A stretch of DNA of 5,368 bases. Origin: Candidatus Dadabacteria bacterium (GTDB lineage Bacteria; Bdellovibrionota_C; UBA2361; J135). Position 1 is the stretch's first letter; each line of letters begins with the position of its first letter. The stretch spans positions 1-5,368 of the forward strand of contig RFKT01000139.1 in NCBI GenBank assembly GCA_003694225.1, given 5' to 3'. The notes beneath the pieces are model-generated. The model ran no database searches, was not told where the DNA came from, and saw only the letters and a program-made list of their open reading frames with translations. The translations under genes and the position numbers were made by a program. Below, piece after piece: positions 1 through 5,368 of this stretch.

Positions 1-900
1 ATAGATGAACTCCGTGCGGAATCTGAAAGAAAGGGAGGGGAAGGGAGTGCGCTTACAGATCTAGACTCAGTAGATGAGAGAGGCTCGGCTATAAGGTTGG
101 TTCCTCTACAAAGTGTTGTCCCCAACCCTTCCCAGCCGAGAAAAACCTTTAGGGAGAGTGATATACAAGAGCTTGCTTCTTCAATCAGAAACATGGGGGT
201 GATTCAACCTATAGTTGTACGACCATGTAGGAATGACCCCAGTCTTTACGAAATTGTGGCTGGAGAGAGGAGATGGCGGGCGGCGAAAGTAGCTGGGCTT
301 GCGGATATCCCTGTTATTATACGCAATTTTAGCGATTGGGAGGCTCTTGAAGCCGCTCTTATGGAGAATGTACAGCGGGCCGACCTAAATCCTATTGAAG
401 AGGCAAAAGGGTATAAATCCCTTATGGATAGGTACTCCCTCACCCAGAAAGATGTGGCTGAGAGAATAGGAAAGGATAGAGCAACTGTTGCAAACCTATT
501 AAGGCTCCTTGCTTTGGAAGAAGAAATTCAGGAGATGGTGGCAGATGGAAGGCTTTCAACTGGACATGCAAAAGCGCTTCTTTCTGTAAGAGACTCAAGA
601 GCGCGGCGGAGCCTTGCAAGAAAAGCGATTAAAGAATCACTCTCTGTAAGAGCTTTGGAAAAACTGGTATCTCAAACAGCTCCCTTGGAAGGCGCGAAAG
701 CCCCAGCGTTAAAAGGAAAAGGGCTAAAGCAATCTCGTTTTACAGATTATCCGGAAATTGTGGATAAGCTAAGGGCTATCTTAGGCACTAAGGTGCTAAT
801 TAAAAACCTCCCCAACAGCCGTGGAAAGATAGAGATCCATTACTTTTCTCAGGCTGAATTAAATAGACTTGTAGAGATATTACTAAAAAGTAGAGAATAG
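1..900 (+). CDS. parB: Chromosome-partitioning protein ParB (5' partial)
   Basis: ParB/Spo0J is a CTP-dependent DNA clamp that loads at parS sites and, with ParA, segregates the replication origin. Numbering residues from base 1, the sequence shows PNPSQPRKTF (41-50), the GERRWRA CTP-binding box (88-94), ENVQRADLNP (122-131), a helix-turn-helix starting at LTQKDVAERIGKDRATV (147-163), LSTGHAKALL (185-194), and a C-terminal dimerisation domain from about residue 246 to 299. The frame is open to the window edge with no stop. The only nearby internal start is TTG at 97, which would remove the usual short N-terminal tail just before the IRLVPL strand. I therefore treat the gene as running in from upstream, probably by only a few tens of codons. 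parA normally lies just upstream, but that is inference here. The gene ends in TAG, and the next gene has its own promoter. All core motifs are intact, so I am confident of the family. Confidence 0.95.
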   Translation: MDELRAESERKGGEGSALTDLDSVDERGSAIRLVPLQSVVPNPSQPRKTFRESDIQELASSIRNMGVIQPIVVRPCRNDPSLYEIVAGERRWRAAKVAGLADIPVIIRNFSDWEALEAALMENVQRADLNPIEEAKGYKSLMDRYSLTQKDVAERIGKDRATVANLLRLLALEEEIQEMVADGRLSTGHAKALLSVRDSRARRSLARKAIKESLSVRALEKLVSQTAPLEGAKAPALKGKGLKQSRFTDYPEIVDKLRAILGTKVLIKNLPNSRGKIEIHYFSQAELNRLVEILLKSRE

Positions 901-975
901 GGAGGGGGGCGCCTGCTAGTACGCCTCTATAACCATTTGAAAATAAAGCAAAATTATCAGTAGGGAGAAATTTAT

Positions 976-1003
976 TTCTTATCTTTGATAGTAATGCTAT
1001 ACT
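976..1003 (+). promoter_or_regulatory. Extended -10 promoter for the STAS-like/tetR operon
   Basis: TATACT at 998-1003 is preceded by TGC at 995-997, which gives a textbook extended -10 (TGnTATACT). The -35 is poor (TTCTTA, 976-981, 16-bp spacing), as extended -10 promoters tolerate. Transcription would start near 1010, about 35 bases before the ATG at 1045. An alternative reading is TTGATA (985-990) with TAATAG (1007-1012) at 16-bp spacing. Both candidates are overlapped by the palindromes at 988-1021. No transcript data support either. Confidence 0.5.
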
Positions 1004-1021
1004 AAATAATAGTAATACTAT
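988..1021. promoter_or_regulatory. Twin palindromic operator-like sites
   Basis: Two direct copies of a 13-mer occur here: ATAGTAATGCTAT (988-1000) and ATAGTAATACTAT (1009-1021), identical at 12 of 13 positions. The second is a perfect palindrome with 6-bp arms (ATAGTA and TACTAT) around one central base, and the first has one arm mismatch. Their centres are 21 bp apart, about two helical turns, so dimers bound to both would sit on the same face of the DNA. They cover the proposed -10 and the predicted transcription start. This is what an autoregulated TetR-family operator often looks like, and a TetR-type gene is the second gene downstream. The binding partner is inferred. Confidence 0.55.
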
Positions 1022-1032
1022 CTTAAGCTTTA

Positions 1033-1039
1033 AGAGGGG
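1033..1039 (+). promoter_or_regulatory. Ribosome binding site AGAGGGG fixing the ATG at 1045
   Basis: AGAGGGG ends 5 bases before the ATG at 1045. The GTG at 1039 is also in frame, but it overlaps this purine run and would have no upstream site of its own, so ATG 1045 is preferred. Confidence 0.7.
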
Positions 1040-1044
1040 TGGTT

Positions 1045-1407
1045 ATGAAGAAAGGTAGGTTAATAATACTTGATGGTTCTATGTCGTTTAACTTCGGATC
1101 CTCAGTCAGCCATACTATAAAAAGGCTAGGAGCTGGGGATAATCTTGTGATAGATATCTCTAAACACCCTTATCCTGAAGAGGGGCTTCTCTTTGCGATA
1201 GAAGGGGTTTGTAAACTCTTGCATATAAAGGGAGTAGTAATATGGATATGCGGCATAAACAGGGATTGGCTTGAAAGACTTAGAAGCTGCAAGTTGGTGC
1301 CTGAGTTTGTTCCTAGGTCTCACCTTGCACATTCCCTTGCAAAAGCCATAGCTAAAATAAGCTCTCTACATGGAGGTAACTGTGCCAGTGCAGCTTTTAA
1401 CCATTAA
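1045..1407 (+). CDS. Small STAS-like domain protein
   Basis: This 120-residue cytosolic protein has no signal peptide or membrane segment. Its order of elements resembles a STAS domain (anti-sigma-factor antagonist fold): strand RLIILDGSMSF (5-15), helix, strand NLVIDIS (33-39), helix LLFAIEGVCKLLH (48-60), strand GVVIWICGI (63-71), helix WLERLRSCKLV (75-85), and final helix HLAHSLAKAIAKI (93-105). The conserved D-S-S/T-G loop of canonical antagonists, where the serine is phosphorylated, is replaced by YPEEG (43-47), so classic phospho-switching is unlikely. Such domains usually serve as protein-interaction modules. The start is ATG 1045 with a good ribosome site. The last 26 bases overlap the start of the TetR-type gene, which suggests coupled translation and a shared role. 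The fold is inferred from pattern, not from clear family identity. Confidence 0.6.
   Translation: MKKGRLIILDGSMSFNFGSSVSHTIKRLGAGDNLVIDISKHPYPEEGLLFAIEGVCKLLHIKGVVIWICGINRDWLERLRSCKLVPEFVPRSHLAHSLAKAIAKISSLHGGNCASAAFNH
1372..1376 (+). promoter_or_regulatory. Ribosome binding site GGAGG fixing the GTG start at 1382
   Basis: GGAGG, followed by T to make GGAGGT, lies inside the 3' end of the STAS-like gene and 5 bases before the GTG at 1382. The in-frame ATG at 1370 overlaps the GGAGG itself and has no site of its own upstream, so GTG 1382 is the better start. Confidence 0.75.
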
Positions 1408-2071
1408 AGTATCAAAGGGGCTTTATCTGAGAGACCCGCAGGAAAGTGAGCTTGGAAGGCGGATAATAGGGGAGGGGGTTAAGCTCCTAGACAAGCTCGG
1501 GTTTGAGGGTTTTACATTTAAAAAACTAGGTACAAGGATTGGCTCACCTGAGGCCTCGATTTATAGATATTTCAAAAACAAAAGGCAATTTCTCCAATAT
1601 ATTACAGCCCTTTACTGGGGGTGGATAAAGTTTAGAATAGATATGATCTTAAGGTTTCACAAAGGCCGCAAAGAGAGAATTGAGGCCCTTCTTTCTGTTC
1701 TTACAGAGATCGGCACAGATGACCCCGCAACTCCCTTTGTTGATGAAAAACTACTGTGCCGAGTTGTAATGTCTCAATCAAAGAAAGTATTTCCTATCAA
1801 TAAGGCCGAGCAGGAAGGTGGCTGCACAAAAGAGTATAGGGTGCTTCTTAGATCAATAGGGGATATTATCTTGAGTATAAATCCTAAATTTAAATTTCCT
1901 CTGGCGCTCTCTTCCACTTTACTATCTGCGGCGCATGAACAGATCCAATACTCGACTCACTTTACATCTCTTACAGAACTAAAGGGGAGAAACTCAAAAA
2001 AAATGCTAAGGGAGTTTTTAAAGGTTCTTTTGGCGCCTGCTCTTACACAAGCTAAGTGTCACACGAAATGA
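1382..2071 (+). CDS. TetR/AcrR-type transcriptional regulator
   Basis: This is a one-component DNA-binding regulator of 229 residues, a usual TetR-family length, starting at GTG 1382 behind GGAGGT. The N-terminal DNA-binding domain spans about residues 22-75: helix IIGEGVKLLDKLG (28-40), FEGFTFKKLGTRIG (41-54), and recognition helix with tail SPEASIYRYFKNKRQFLQYI (55-74), matching the family pattern of a YxxF-x-x-K motif after the recognition helix. The rest (about 76-229) is a helical ligand/dimer domain with no recognisable ligand. The aromatic segment after the HTH (ALYWGWIKFRID, 76-87) resembles TetR proteins I associate with Bacteroidetes, but only loosely. The gene overlaps the STAS-like gene by 26 bases, so the two are cotranslated. 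The paired palindromes over the operon promoter make negative autoregulation likely; that link is inference. ATG 1370 would add four residues. Confidence 0.85.
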   Translation: MPVQLLTIKVSKGLYLRDPQESELGRRIIGEGVKLLDKLGFEGFTFKKLGTRIGSPEASIYRYFKNKRQFLQYITALYWGWIKFRIDMILRFHKGRKERIEALLSVLTEIGTDDPATPFVDEKLLCRVVMSQSKKVFPINKAEQEGGCTKEYRVLLRSIGDIILSINPKFKFPLALSSTLLSAAHEQIQYSTHFTSLTELKGRNSKKMLREFLKVLLAPALTQAKCHTK

Positions 2072-2112
2072 TTTTAGCTGACTTCGTCTCTAAAAGCTCC
2101 CATCGCTAAAAT
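2071..2112. repeat. Weak inverted repeat after tetR
   Basis: ATTTTAGC (2071-2078) and GCTAAAAT (2105-2112) are perfect 8-bp inverted arms with a 26-base loop, beginning at the last base of the TetR stop codon. The stem is AT-rich and no T-run follows, so it is not a convincing intrinsic terminator and could be chance. The rest of the 2072-2291 gap shows no supported gene or clear promoter for the next gene. Confidence 0.25.
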
Positions 2113-2291
2113 ATAACTGCGTTTAACTTAAAGAAGAGGTTTTTATCTGTGATCTCAGGTGGTTATCTGCTTCAATCATCCCCTTCCAAAGACCTCTAAA
2201 ACTCATCTAAAGTTATAGATCCCGGAGCTTTCGTCTGCCTTCAGGTTGATTGATTTCAGCTAATTCAGAGTTTTTAATGCGTTAAAAAAAG

Positions 2292-3923
2292 ATGCTTTCA
2301 AGATCTAAGATTGACAAACTGGTAAAGATACTAAGGAAGGATCTCCGTCGAAGCATGCGCATGCATATACCGGGATTTCCAAAGATCTATTACGCTTCAT
2401 TTCTCCTAAGGGACACTCAGTGGTTTAACACTTGGGCAAGCGGAGGCTCAACCTTCAGAAGGCGTTCAGACAGAACTAGAAACATTTACTGTGATATCAG
2501 AGTGGGAAGCTACAGATACGATCAGGTCACCCAAGGCGGGCTACTTGATAACGATGAAGAAGTAGAATCTTACAACCATGTAAGCGTGCCAATTGATGAC
2601 AGAGACTATAGTGGATTGAGATTGTGTATATGGAGGCTTACAGACGCTAAATACAGAGAGGCGATAGCCGCATATAATGAAAGGAAATCATCCAGCATCT
2701 CAACAGTTGATCAAAACAGGGAATTTGCCTCATTTACAAAACTTCCACCCATAAAATCAATAACTTATTCAAGGGCTGAGTACGTAGATGAAGAGAAATG
2801 GGTGCGTTTCTGCAAAAACATATCAAAGTGGATCTCAGACCTTCCCAAGGTTACAAGCGGCTGGGCTGAGTTTGACTCAAGTCAGGTAACAAAGATCTTT
2901 GTAAATTCTGAAGGAAGCACGATAGTGCAACACTCCAAAGTGTTCTCCCTTTGTGCAACCTTAAGGCACCTTACAAGCCAAGGCTTAAACCTTGAACAGG
3001 AGATAGTGTTTAACTGCACTACTCAACGCGATTTTCCTACCACAAAGGAGTTTAAGGCTCTGATACTTGAAAAGCACCGAAAACTCCTTGAACTTGCCTC
3101 TGCAAAAAGGATCCACTCATTTTCCGGGCCGGCCCTTTTATACCCGATCCCCGCTGGTGTGCTTTTACATGAAGCCTTAGGACACAGGCTAGAAGGAAGC
3201 AGGCTTCTATCGACCAGTGAGGGGCAGACCTTTAAAGGACAAATAGGGAAAAAAATCATAAAGGCTGGGATAACCGTAAGGGACGACCCAACCCTTAAAA
3301 AGTTCAATGGAAAGGGGTGTATAGGAGCATACGACTACGACGATGAGGGCACTCCTGCTCAGGACACCCTTTTGGTGGAAGACGGCTTTTTGAAAGGATT
3401 TCTCAGCACAAGAGCTGCATTTGAAAAGAGAGGGTTTAAGCCAAACGGCCACGCTCGCGCAAAAAAACATGAAAGGCCTATAAGCCGTATGGCTGTTTTG
3501 ATTGCAGAGGGCTCAAAACCTCTATCGATGGAGGAGTTAAAAAGAAAGCTTATAAGGGAGGTAAAACGGCAGAGAAAGCCTTTTGGAATTATCATATATG
3601 AGACGATGGGCGGAGAAACAGAAACTTCGGAGTATGATTTTCAGGCTTTTTCAGGTGAGATCTCTTATGCAAAGCTGGTCTATCCTGATGGATCTGAGGT
3701 GTGTGTAAGAGGGGTGGATTTTGTAGGGACGCCCCTTCAGGCGTTAAATAACATAATCGCAATCGGAGACACCCAAGAGCTTCACAACGGATACTGCGGA
3801 GCTGAGTCAGGATTCATCCCGGTGAGCACAATATCTCCAGCGATACTCCTTAGCAACCTTGAGCTGCAATCAAAGCGGGAAGAGCTTGTAACCCAATATA
3901 TCTTGCCTAAGCCTAGGGTCTGA
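2292..3923 (+). CDS. TldD/PmbA-family metallopeptidase (long form)
   Basis: TldD/PmbA (peptidase U62) proteins are cytosolic zinc peptidases that degrade or trim unfolded or small peptides; E. coli TldD/TldE processes microcin B17 and CcdA. At 543 residues this is longer than E. coli TldD (about 480), and matches a long subgroup with an N-terminal extension (YYASFLLRDTQ near 33-43, then NIYCDIRVGSY). The catalytic HExxxH is HEALGH (H293, E294, H298), followed by RLEGS. The C-terminal metal-ligand cysteine is C502 in GYCGAES, followed by GFIPVSTISPAILLSNLEL. The block GGETETSEYDFQAFSGE and the following VDFVGTPLQALNNIIAIGD are family-typical. All ligands are present, so it should be the active TldD-like type rather than the metal-free TldE type, yet no partner gene adjoins it. 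There is no signal peptide. ATG 2292 has no good ribosome site, but an in-frame TAA at 2283 rules out an earlier start; M22 (2355) is an alternative. Confidence 0.92.
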   Translation: MLSRSKIDKLVKILRKDLRRSMRMHIPGFPKIYYASFLLRDTQWFNTWASGGSTFRRRSDRTRNIYCDIRVGSYRYDQVTQGGLLDNDEEVESYNHVSVPIDDRDYSGLRLCIWRLTDAKYREAIAAYNERKSSSISTVDQNREFASFTKLPPIKSITYSRAEYVDEEKWVRFCKNISKWISDLPKVTSGWAEFDSSQVTKIFVNSEGSTIVQHSKVFSLCATLRHLTSQGLNLEQEIVFNCTTQRDFPTTKEFKALILEKHRKLLELASAKRIHSFSGPALLYPIPAGVLLHEALGHRLEGSRLLSTSEGQTFKGQIGKKIIKAGITVRDDPTLKKFNGKGCIGAYDYDDEGTPAQDTLLVEDGFLKGFLSTRAAFEKRGFKPNGHARAKKHERPISRMAVLIAEGSKPLSMEELKRKLIREVKRQRKPFGIIIYETMGGETETSEYDFQAFSGEISYAKLVYPDGSEVCVRGVDFVGTPLQALNNIIAIGDTQELHNGYCGAESGFIPVSTISPAILLSNLELQSKREELVTQYILPKPRV

Positions 3924-4225
3924 GAAAACTCTCTTTCAAATCCCATTAGGAGATCGCTGGTCCCTGGATTTTTAGGGGGCACAAATATAACGGCCTTACT
4001 ATATTGACTTTTATTGCTTCTAGGTCATCTTTATTTTGATATCTATGTCAAAATTATCACGAGTATTTTGACATGGAGGTCAAAATCATAAGGAGAGCGA
4101 TAAACAAAGGGTCAGACAAATATTCCGAATTTTACCAAGTTCCCGTCGGTGTCCATAATATTTAGCGAAAGTTATAGTAAGCACGAGTAATATTTTTAAC
4201 CACGAAGGACACGAAGAAGCACGAA
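3924..4225. other. Intergenic stretch without a supported gene
   Basis: These 302 bases hold no convincing reading frame. They contain a weak CCCT/AGGG hairpin near 3961-3977, a lone TTGACT (4004-4009) without a good -10, two tandem 8-6-8 palindromes (4033-4086), and from 4188 the AT-rich left arm of the inverted repeat that frames the next gene. The segment 4087-4187 is unassigned. It could be eroded coding sequence, since a 26-codon frame from ATA 4088 runs to TAG 4166, but I recognise no product. Confidence 0.6.
4033..4086. repeat. Two tandem 8-6-8 palindromes (ATTTTGAC/GTCAAAAT)
   Basis: Copy 1 (4033-4054) is ATTTTGAT, a 6-base spacer, then GTCAAAAT, with one arm mismatch that would be a G-T pair in RNA. 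Copy 2 (4065-4086) is ATTTTGAC, a 6-base spacer, then GTCAAAAT, with perfect 8-bp arms. Centres are 32 bp apart, about three helical turns. The layout suits a pair of protein-binding sites. Neither copy is GC-rich or followed by a T-run, so a terminator is unlikely. Confidence 0.65.
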
Positions 4226-4226
4226 G
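4188..4226. repeat. Left inverted-repeat arm with three CACGAAG units
   Basis: CACGAAG occurs three times, at 4201-4207, 4210-4216 and 4220-4226, at 9- and 10-base intervals. An AT-rich lead (TAATATTTTTA, 4188-4198) precedes it. The last unit ends on the G of the GTG start codon of the next gene. From memory, CACGAAGGA-type repeats often precede GxxExxY genes in environmental bacteria. Confidence 0.6.
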
Positions 4227-4600
4227 TGATTGAATTTGATGAGTTATCAAATAAGGTGATTGGTTGTGCTTTTAAGGTGCATAGTGTTCTTGGACCAGGG
4301 TTGCTGGAATCTGCTTATGAGCAATGTTTAGCAAGAGAACTGAGATTAAGTGGTTTCGAAGTAAAGATACAGGTGCCTATGCCAGTAGAATATAAGAACC
4401 TACCGCTGAAGTGTGGTTATAGACTTGATTTGGTGGCAGATGATTCATTAATTGTTGAGCTTAAAAGTGTTGAGGCACTGCGACCAATTCATCAAGCTCA
4501 ACTTATTACTTATCTTAACTTAAGTGAAATAAAGGTAAGGTTGCTGATAAACTTTAATGTGAAGAGACTGAAGGATGGGATCAAACAACTTGTTGTTTAA
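4226..4600 (+). CDS. GxxExxY family protein (PD-(D/E)XK-like)
   Basis: This small protein of 124 residues is of the GxxExxY family, whose fold is assigned to the PD-(D/E)XK nuclease superfamily; its cellular role is not established. The naming motif is GLLESAY (G25, E28, Y31). The putative catalytic core is YRLDLV with D68, then LIVELKS with E78 and K80, followed by HQAQLITYL (89-97). The ending LLINFNVKRLKDGIKQLV is typical of the family. It is full length and intact. The start is uncertain: GTG 4226 is used because it is the first standard start after the in-frame TAA at 4178, but no good ribosome site precedes it. The upstream repeat reads in frame as TTKDTKKHE, which looks like the N-terminus of relatives. 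Inverted repeats flank the gene on both sides, suggesting lateral movement as a unit. Confidence 0.88.
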   Translation: MIEFDELSNKVIGCAFKVHSVLGPGLLESAYEQCLARELRLSGFEVKIQVPMPVEYKNLPLKCGYRLDLVADDSLIVELKSVEALRPIHQAQLITYLNLSEIKVRLLINFNVKRLKDGIKQLVV

Positions 4601-4644
4601 TCTCCTCCGTGTTCTCGTATGTTAGTTTCGTGGTAAAATAATTA
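4601..4644. repeat. Right inverted-repeat arm
   Basis: Beginning directly after the GxxExxY stop codon, this stretch read on the minus strand gives TAATTATTTTACCACGAA (4644 to 4627) and then CGAGAACACGGAG (4617 to 4605). The first part matches the left arm with few changes. The second aligns with 4212-4226 with two one-base gaps and one mismatch. The middle, 4618-4626, is unrelated. No terminator is visible between this gene and the convergent one ending at 4671. Confidence 0.5.
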
Positions 4645-4670
4645 ATTAATAGTATAATGTTAGAAGAGTT

Positions 4671-5348
4671 TCACCGGGCAACAGGACAAGACCTTATCCG
4701 ATCCTCGATTCCTTTTATGGTATCCGCCATCCCTTCAGCAGCTCGCTCTATAGCTTCTAGAGCCTCTACTGTGGCAGGCGAGATCTCCTTTGTAGCTTTT
4801 GCTACAAAAACCATTGCAACAATCTCCTGGAGGGGATTATTGAGATCATTGCGGATATCAGCTCCTAATGATCTTATAGGATCATCCTGCCCTTTTTCTG
4901 CTTTTTGTGTGTCGGCACCGCCAAATCTCTTTATGGAGCGGAATAAATACCCGGCATCTCCTATTAAACTCCGGCTATTCCCTTCCTCTGCACCCACAAC
5001 CACAAGATCTGGAGGAGTGGGCTTGCTTTTGCAAAGTGGTACAAGCGCGCTTACAGATCCGTCGGGTAGCACAGGGCTTGAAACCACAAGGTCTACATCT
5101 TTTTTCCCTAAAATCCAAGCCGCTATCTTTATTCCCGGCGAATAGATGATGGAGCAGCCGGGAGTTTTCAGGCTGAGCGCCAAGGTAATCTCTTTGGCCA
5201 TTGCGGAGCTGGCATTAACAACCAGCGCTGTGTAAGTCTTCTCATCGTTGGAGTAGGTTTTCTCCTCCCAGCTACGCTGTACTTTTTCCTCTGTTTCATC
5301 GCAACCAACGCTTATAAATCGCCTTTTAAAAGAAGAGCAAAAGTCCAT
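4671..5348 (-). CDS. Pseudo-receiver plus pseudo-DHp two-component-like protein
   Basis: This 225-residue soluble protein has two signalling-like parts. Residues about 38-140 follow receiver-domain order: TALVVNASS (40-48), VDLVVSSPVLPDGSVSAL (85-102), DLVVVGAEE (114-122). The acidic pair of the first strand is replaced by N-A, and the phosphoacceptor aspartate position before xLPDG is serine (S90/S91). Residues about 158-220 resemble the first helix pair of a histidine-kinase dimerisation domain, with IRNDLNNPLQEIV (165-177) like the H-[ED]-x-NNPL box. The histidine is asparagine (N167), and no ATPase domain follows. It may act as a dimeric scaffold, decoy or phosphorylation-independent regulator; this is inference. 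The end is convergent with the GxxExxY gene. ATG 5348 lacks a clear ribosome site and the frame stays open to the window edge, so the true start may lie beyond it. Confidence 0.65.
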   Translation of the reverse strand: MDFCSSFKRRFISVGCDETEEKVQRSWEEKTYSNDEKTYTALVVNASSAMAKEITLALSLKTPGCSIIYSPGIKIAAWILGKKDVDLVVSSPVLPDGSVSALVPLCKSKPTPPDLVVVGAEEGNSRSLIGDAGYLFRSIKRFGGADTQKAEKGQDDPIRSLGADIRNDLNNPLQEIVAMVFVAKATKEISPATVEALEAIERAAEGMADTIKGIEDRIRSCPVAR

Positions 5349-5368
5349 ATAAAACCCAAAGTGTATGC

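Larger units (their letters stand above)
4188..4644. mobile_element. Candidate inverted-repeat cassette carrying one GxxExxY gene
   Basis: The GxxExxY gene is framed by imperfect inverted arms. The left arm is 4188-4226 and the right arm is 4601-4644. The perfect core is ACCACGAA (4199-4206) against TTCGTGGT (4627-4634). It extends outward through TAAT and T-rich sequence on the left, facing AAAATAATTA on the right, and inward to a second block (4212-4226 against 4605-4617). The unit is about 457 bp with almost nothing besides the gene. There is no transposase and no clear target-site duplication, so it would be a non-autonomous unit or a repeat-associated gene. Independent copies elsewhere in the genome are needed to call it mobile. 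Confidence 0.35.

Noticed and set aside
97..99. TTG 97 as the parB start
   Set aside because: It falls inside the conserved first strand (IRLVPL) and the frame is open upstream to base 1, so the real start lies before the window.
901..930. GGCG/CGCC stem after parB as a terminator
   Set aside because: The stem is four bases with no following T-run.
1654..1660. GTTTCAC, a parS-like half site inside tetR, with another at 4667-4673
   Set aside because: Neither is followed by the GTGAAAC half needed for the 16-bp parS palindrome, so neither is a parS site despite parB being nearby.
2149..2199. Short frame GTG ATC TCA ... TAA behind AGAGG, as a possible leader peptide before the TldD gene
   Set aside because: It has only 16 codons, with no recognisable composition or attenuator structure, and lies over 90 bases before the next start.
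2172..2253. TCAATCA (2172-2178) and TGATTGA (2247-2253) inverted pair
   Set aside because: Seven-base arms with a 68-base loop are expected by chance in a gap this size.
3023..3595. Several minus-strand frames within the TldD gene
   Set aside because: They lie opposite the HExxxH core of a clearly conserved gene and encode nothing recognisable.
3961..3977. CCCT/AGGG hairpin after the TldD gene as a terminator
   Set aside because: The stem is too short, the T-run is in the loop rather than after the stem, and the trailing sequence is GC-mixed.
4657..5145. 162-codon plus-strand reading frame opposite the two-component-like gene
   Set aside because: It is a shadow of the minus-strand gene: low-complexity serine/proline-rich product with no family pattern, while the minus strand shows recognisable signalling motifs.

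Overview
This looks like chromosomal DNA from a bacterium of low-to-moderate GC content. Arginine is often AGA/AGG, isoleucine is often ATA, and Shine-Dalgarno sequences are purine-rich. A chromosome-type ParB, a long-form TldD/PmbA peptidase and a GxxExxY gene framed by CACGAAG repeats fit an environmental Gram-negative lineage, perhaps deltaproteobacteria-like or a related candidate phylum. The lineage guess is weak inference; nothing here fixes the taxonomy.

Layout. (1) 1-900: the chromosome-partitioning protein ParB, whose 5' end lies outside the window. (2) 901-1044: a gap holding an extended -10 promoter overlapped by two near-identical 13-bp palindromes 21 bp apart, which looks like a repressor operator. 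(3) 1045-2071: a translationally coupled pair, a small STAS-like protein and a TetR-type regulator starting at GTG inside the end of the first gene. (4) 2072-2291: a non-coding gap. (5) 2292-3923: a TldD/PmbA-family metallopeptidase with all metal ligands intact. (6) 3924-4225: a non-coding stretch with two tandem 8-6-8 palindromes and the left arm of an inverted repeat. (7) 4226-4600: a GxxExxY-family PD-(D/E)XK-like protein set tightly between imperfect terminal inverted repeats, like a one-gene mobile or repetitive cassette. (8) 4671-5348, minus strand and convergent with the previous gene: a receiver-like plus DHp-like protein in which both phosphorylation sites appear to be lost.

How the genes may work together. 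The STAS-like/TetR pair is probably one autoregulated transcription unit, with the TetR protein as the likely ligand of the twin palindromes. The TldD homologue stands alone and no partner subunit lies beside it. The most unusual items are the doubly degenerate two-component-like protein, the twin operator, and the inverted-repeat-framed GxxExxY cassette whose repeat DNA reads in frame into the gene without a standard start codon. No rRNA, tRNA, CRISPR array, complete parS site or convincing intrinsic terminator was seen.
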